Part shown: positions 6,511 to 8,410 of the stretch, in pieces
Layout: every line of letters starts with the position of its first letter
How positions within the stretch are numbered: position 1 is the stretch's first letter
NCBI GenBank assembly: GCA_016926695.1
Contig: JAFGOB010000176.1
Coordinates: forward strand, 1 to 8,410
DNA: 8,410 nucleotides
DNA from: Dehalococcoidales bacterium
GTDB taxonomy: Bacteria > Chloroflexota > Dehalococcoidia > Dehalococcoidales > UBA3254
Direction: 5' to 3'
Translations under genes and position numbers: made by a program
The notes under the pieces: generated by a model
Seen by the model: the letters and a program-made list of their open reading frames with translations, nothing else
What the model was told of the DNA's origin: nothing
The model's database searches: none

Positions 6511-7782
6511 ATGATGAAAAATAGAAGCCTGCCAGGCGCAAGGGCGGGCCTGGTATGCCTTGTAACCGCGGTTCTTCTAATGGCTTTTTTTACCAGCGCG
6601 GTTCCTGTTCTGTCGGATGGGGGTATTGCCATGTCCGGCAGCTTCTACCAGCAAAATTTCAGGATACCACAGGGCTCGTCGATAAGCGGTCCTGACGTTT
6701 ACGTGGTTGTTTTTAATAACAGCGGAAATGATTTCAGGATAAGGATGACCGGTCAGACTCCGCCGGGCGTAAGACTGGTGCTTTCGCAGGATGAGTTCGA
6801 TTTACCCGCCTCAGGGCAGATGCAGGTACAGGTGGGTGTTGAGGTCGGAATGGATGCGGCGCCGGGCGAGTATGATATAAGTATCATCGCTGAACCATAC
6901 AAAGAGACCGGCGCCGGGATTCAGTTGATCGGGGCCGCCAGCCAGAAAGCCGTTCTTACCGTGCTGGGTGAATCCGGCCTGGTGAGCGTACAGGCGACCA
7001 GCCCGGACGGGCAGCCTATTTCAGCTATAGTCCGATTATTCCGTATGGTTTCCGGACGGGAGTATGAGGTGGGCTACAGCGAAAACGGTTTCCTGGAAAT
7101 GATGATTGCGCCAGGCAGTTTCACTGCCGCCAGTTATTTGGGCGGCACAAAAGTGGCTGAAGAACGGTTCGATATTGCTGCTGGTGAGAGCAAAGAGGTC
7201 AATCTATCGGGAGCAACAGTGTATTTTGAGGGTTTTGATATCGTTCCCAACTATCAAAAGAGCGATGGCAACCTGGCCTTCGTGCAGCTTGTCTATACCA
7301 TAAAAAACTTGTACCAGCGCATAGAAAAGAGCGATGTCATTCTCAAAGTGAACCGCGATGAGGGGCAGCCAGTGGAACTGCTCCTGGCTGCCATCAGCCC
7401 GCTGGAAACCGGGCGTGTGGGGCTGAACTATAACTATATACCGGCTGAAGGCTGGGAAAAGGGAAACTATAATTTCAAGCTCCAGCTCAATTTGGACGGA
7501 AAACCCTACGCGGACAGCCTGGTACAGCAGTTGATGGTAAGCGGCGGTGAGAACGCAGTAGAAGAGACCAGGAACGTGCCGGAGAAGTCTGTTACGGCAG
7601 AGACAATCGCGGCGGAAAATACGAAAGCTGCTGAAAAGCAAGCTCCTGTCCAGAATGCCGGCAGCGATGATGACAGCGGCGGTCAGCCTGTCAATCCGTA
7701 CGTCGTCGTCGGAATAGTGGCTGCGGTGCTTTTAGCGGCCGGCATATTGATCTGGTTTATGAGGAAGACCCGGAGAGCGTAA
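6511..7782 (+). CDS. Membrane-anchored surface protein with Ig-like ectodomains
   Basis: Type I membrane protein of 423 residues, no named family certain. Signal peptide with hydrophobic core at about 13-30. Residues ~40-152 form an Ig-like domain of the kind found in NPCBM-associated/COG1470 proteins: VYVVVFNNSGNDFRI, then PPGVRL, then the APGEYDISI strand at 117-125. Residues ~155-232 resemble a carboxypeptidase-regulatory-like fold (SPDGQPISAIVRLF). Residues ~234-344 form another beta domain ending in GNYNFKLQL. An Ala/Glu/Lys-rich linker (~346-395) leads to one transmembrane helix (about 397-416) and a basic tail RKTRRA that should lie inside the cell. The ectodomain, linker, helix and basic-tail plan resembles DUF916/WxL-interacting proteins, but homology is not shown. 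It is the only complete cluster protein with a membrane anchor, so it may hold the two upstream exported proteins at the cell surface. Confidence 0.85.
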   Translation: MMKNRSLPGARAGLVCLVTAVLLMAFFTSAVPVLSDGGIAMSGSFYQQNFRIPQGSSISGPDVYVVVFNNSGNDFRIRMTGQTPPGVRLVLSQDEFDLPASGQMQVQVGVEVGMDAAPGEYDISIIAEPYKETGAGIQLIGAASQKAVLTVLGESGLVSVQATSPDGQPISAIVRLFRMVSGREYEVGYSENGFLEMMIAPGSFTAASYLGGTKVAEERFDIAAGESKEVNLSGATVYFEGFDIVPNYQKSDGNLAFVQLVYTIKNLYQRIEKSDVILKVNRDEGQPVELLLAAISPLETGRVGLNYNYIPAEGWEKGNYNFKLQLNLDGKPYADSLVQQLMVSGGENAVEETRNVPEKSVTAETIAAENTKAAEKQAPVQNAGSDDDSGGQPVNPYVVVGIVAAVLLAAGILIWFMRKTRRA

Positions 7783-8410
7783 ATGTTGCGGATTATAGGT
7801 GCTATCCCCAGCTTAGTCCTGGGTATACTGGCTGTTGCTTTGCTGCAAACGCCTGTTTTTGCCCAGGACGGGGTAACGGGCAGCTTTACCGTGCAGTTGA
7901 CGATATCGAATGTCTCAGCCTCGGATATCGGCATATCTTCTGCTGCTATAACATGGGAGACCAACAGTGATGCCACTTCGCAGGTATTTTTCGATACCTT
8001 GCAGCATGAAAGCACGGATGACTATCCCTACCACAAGGAAAACCTGTCTGAAATGGCGACTTATCACAGCCTTGTCTTATCCGGGCTTTCTTCCTCTACC
8101 ACCTATCATTTCAGGGTAAGGTCAGTCGTTACGGTCGGAGAAATAGTGTACACGGCTGTTTCGCAGGACTATACTTTCCGTACTAAGAGAAGGAGGGTAT
8201 CGACAAATCCCATCCATACCTATGATCCCACACCGCCGCCGTCCCCCTCCCCGCTGCCGGAACCCACTGTAACCCCGTCACCAACCCCGATTGTAGAGCC
8301 GGTCCCCGCCCTCACTACTGCTCCGACGCCTTCACCCACAGCCGGACCGGCGACTCCGGCGCCTTCAGCGACGGCCGGACCGGTAACTGGACCGGGGCCT
8401 GAACCAACCC
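7783..8410 (+). CDS. Exported fibronectin-III-like protein with Pro/Thr-rich stalk (3' end outside window)
   Basis: Partial: 209 codons are visible and the frame stays open at the window edge. The ATG at 7783 follows the previous stop directly (TAAATG), with GGAG at 7772-7775 inside the upstream gene, so translation is probably coupled. Signal peptide at 1-27 (cleavage after Val-Phe-Ala27). GVTGSFTV (30-37) follows. Residues ~43-135 form a fibronectin-III / purple-acid-phosphatase-N-like domain: AAITWETNSDATSQVFFD (54-71) and HSLVLSGLSSSTTYHFRVRS (95-114) are the two signature strands. KRRR (135-138) then leads into a Pro/Thr/Ser-rich stretch from ~149 onward with an 11-residue repeat starting TAGP (186 and 197). 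Such a stalk usually spaces a domain away from the cell surface or spans the wall. What follows the stalk is unknown. Confidence 0.85.
   Translation, partial: MLRIIGAIPSLVLGILAVALLQTPVFAQDGVTGSFTVQLTISNVSASDIGISSAAITWETNSDATSQVFFDTLQHESTDDYPYHKENLSEMATYHSLVLSGLSSSTTYHFRVRSVVTVGEIVYTAVSQDYTFRTKRRRVSTNPIHTYDPTPPPSPSPLPEPTVTPSPTPIVEPVPALTTAPTPSPTAGPATPAPSATAGPVTGPGPEPT
8328..8383 (+). repeat. 33-bp tandem repeat in the Pro/Thr-rich stalk
   Basis: A 23-nt segment at 8328-8350 recurs at 8361-8383 with three or four substitutions and a period of 33 bp (11 codons, beginning at TAGP). Both copies end in GCCGGACCGG. The array may continue beyond the window. Such coding repeats can expand or contract and so vary stalk length. 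Confidence 0.55.

Noticed and set aside
1..8410. CRISPR array, tRNA or rRNA
   Set aside because: I saw no regularly spaced direct repeats and no cloverleaf or rRNA-like sequence.

Overview
This 8.4 kb window looks bacterial. The promoters have TATAAT -10 boxes, the ribosome binding sites are strong GGAGG types, the secreted proteins carry ordinary Sec signal peptides, and there is a rho-independent terminator. The mix of a bifunctional phosphoglucose/phosphomannose isomerase, secreted beta-sandwich proteins with no outer-membrane features, and 'AGATTGCT...AGCAATCT' intergenic repeats would suit an uncultured Chloroflexota lineage such as Dehalococcoidia. That placement is an inference and is not proven by the sequence.

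Layout. Positions 1-451 hold no convincing gene. They contain two palindromic intergenic repeats (30-79 and 116-305) and a 13-bp perfect hairpin (346-376) that reads as a terminator for the gene to its right on the minus strand. A minus-strand classical short-chain dehydrogenase/reductase follows (452-1228) with its own promoter. A divergent intergenic region leads to a plus-strand bifunctional phosphoglucose/phosphomannose isomerase (1517-2584) with an extended -10 promoter. An AT-rich gene-free gap (2585-2877) holds a weak promoter and several small inverted repeats.

The right two thirds (2878 to the window end) are a tight same-strand cluster of four genes for secreted or surface proteins. 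The first is an 837-residue protein with three tandem ~120-residue beta-rich repeats, an Ig-like segment and a C-terminal module. The second is a 335-residue protein made of essentially one copy of that same C-terminal module. The third is a 423-residue protein with Ig-like ectodomains and a C-terminal membrane anchor. The fourth is a fibronectin-III-like protein with a Pro/Thr-rich stalk, cut by the window edge and starting immediately after the stop of the third. Gaps are 91, 20 and 0 nt, so co-transcription is likely.

The natural reading is a cell-surface assembly: two soluble exported proteins share a module and lack any anchor of their own, and the next gene supplies a membrane-anchored Ig-like partner. 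The logic resembles the WxL/DUF916 surface loci of Firmicutes, but no WxL motif is present. I do not recognise this locus as a named system.
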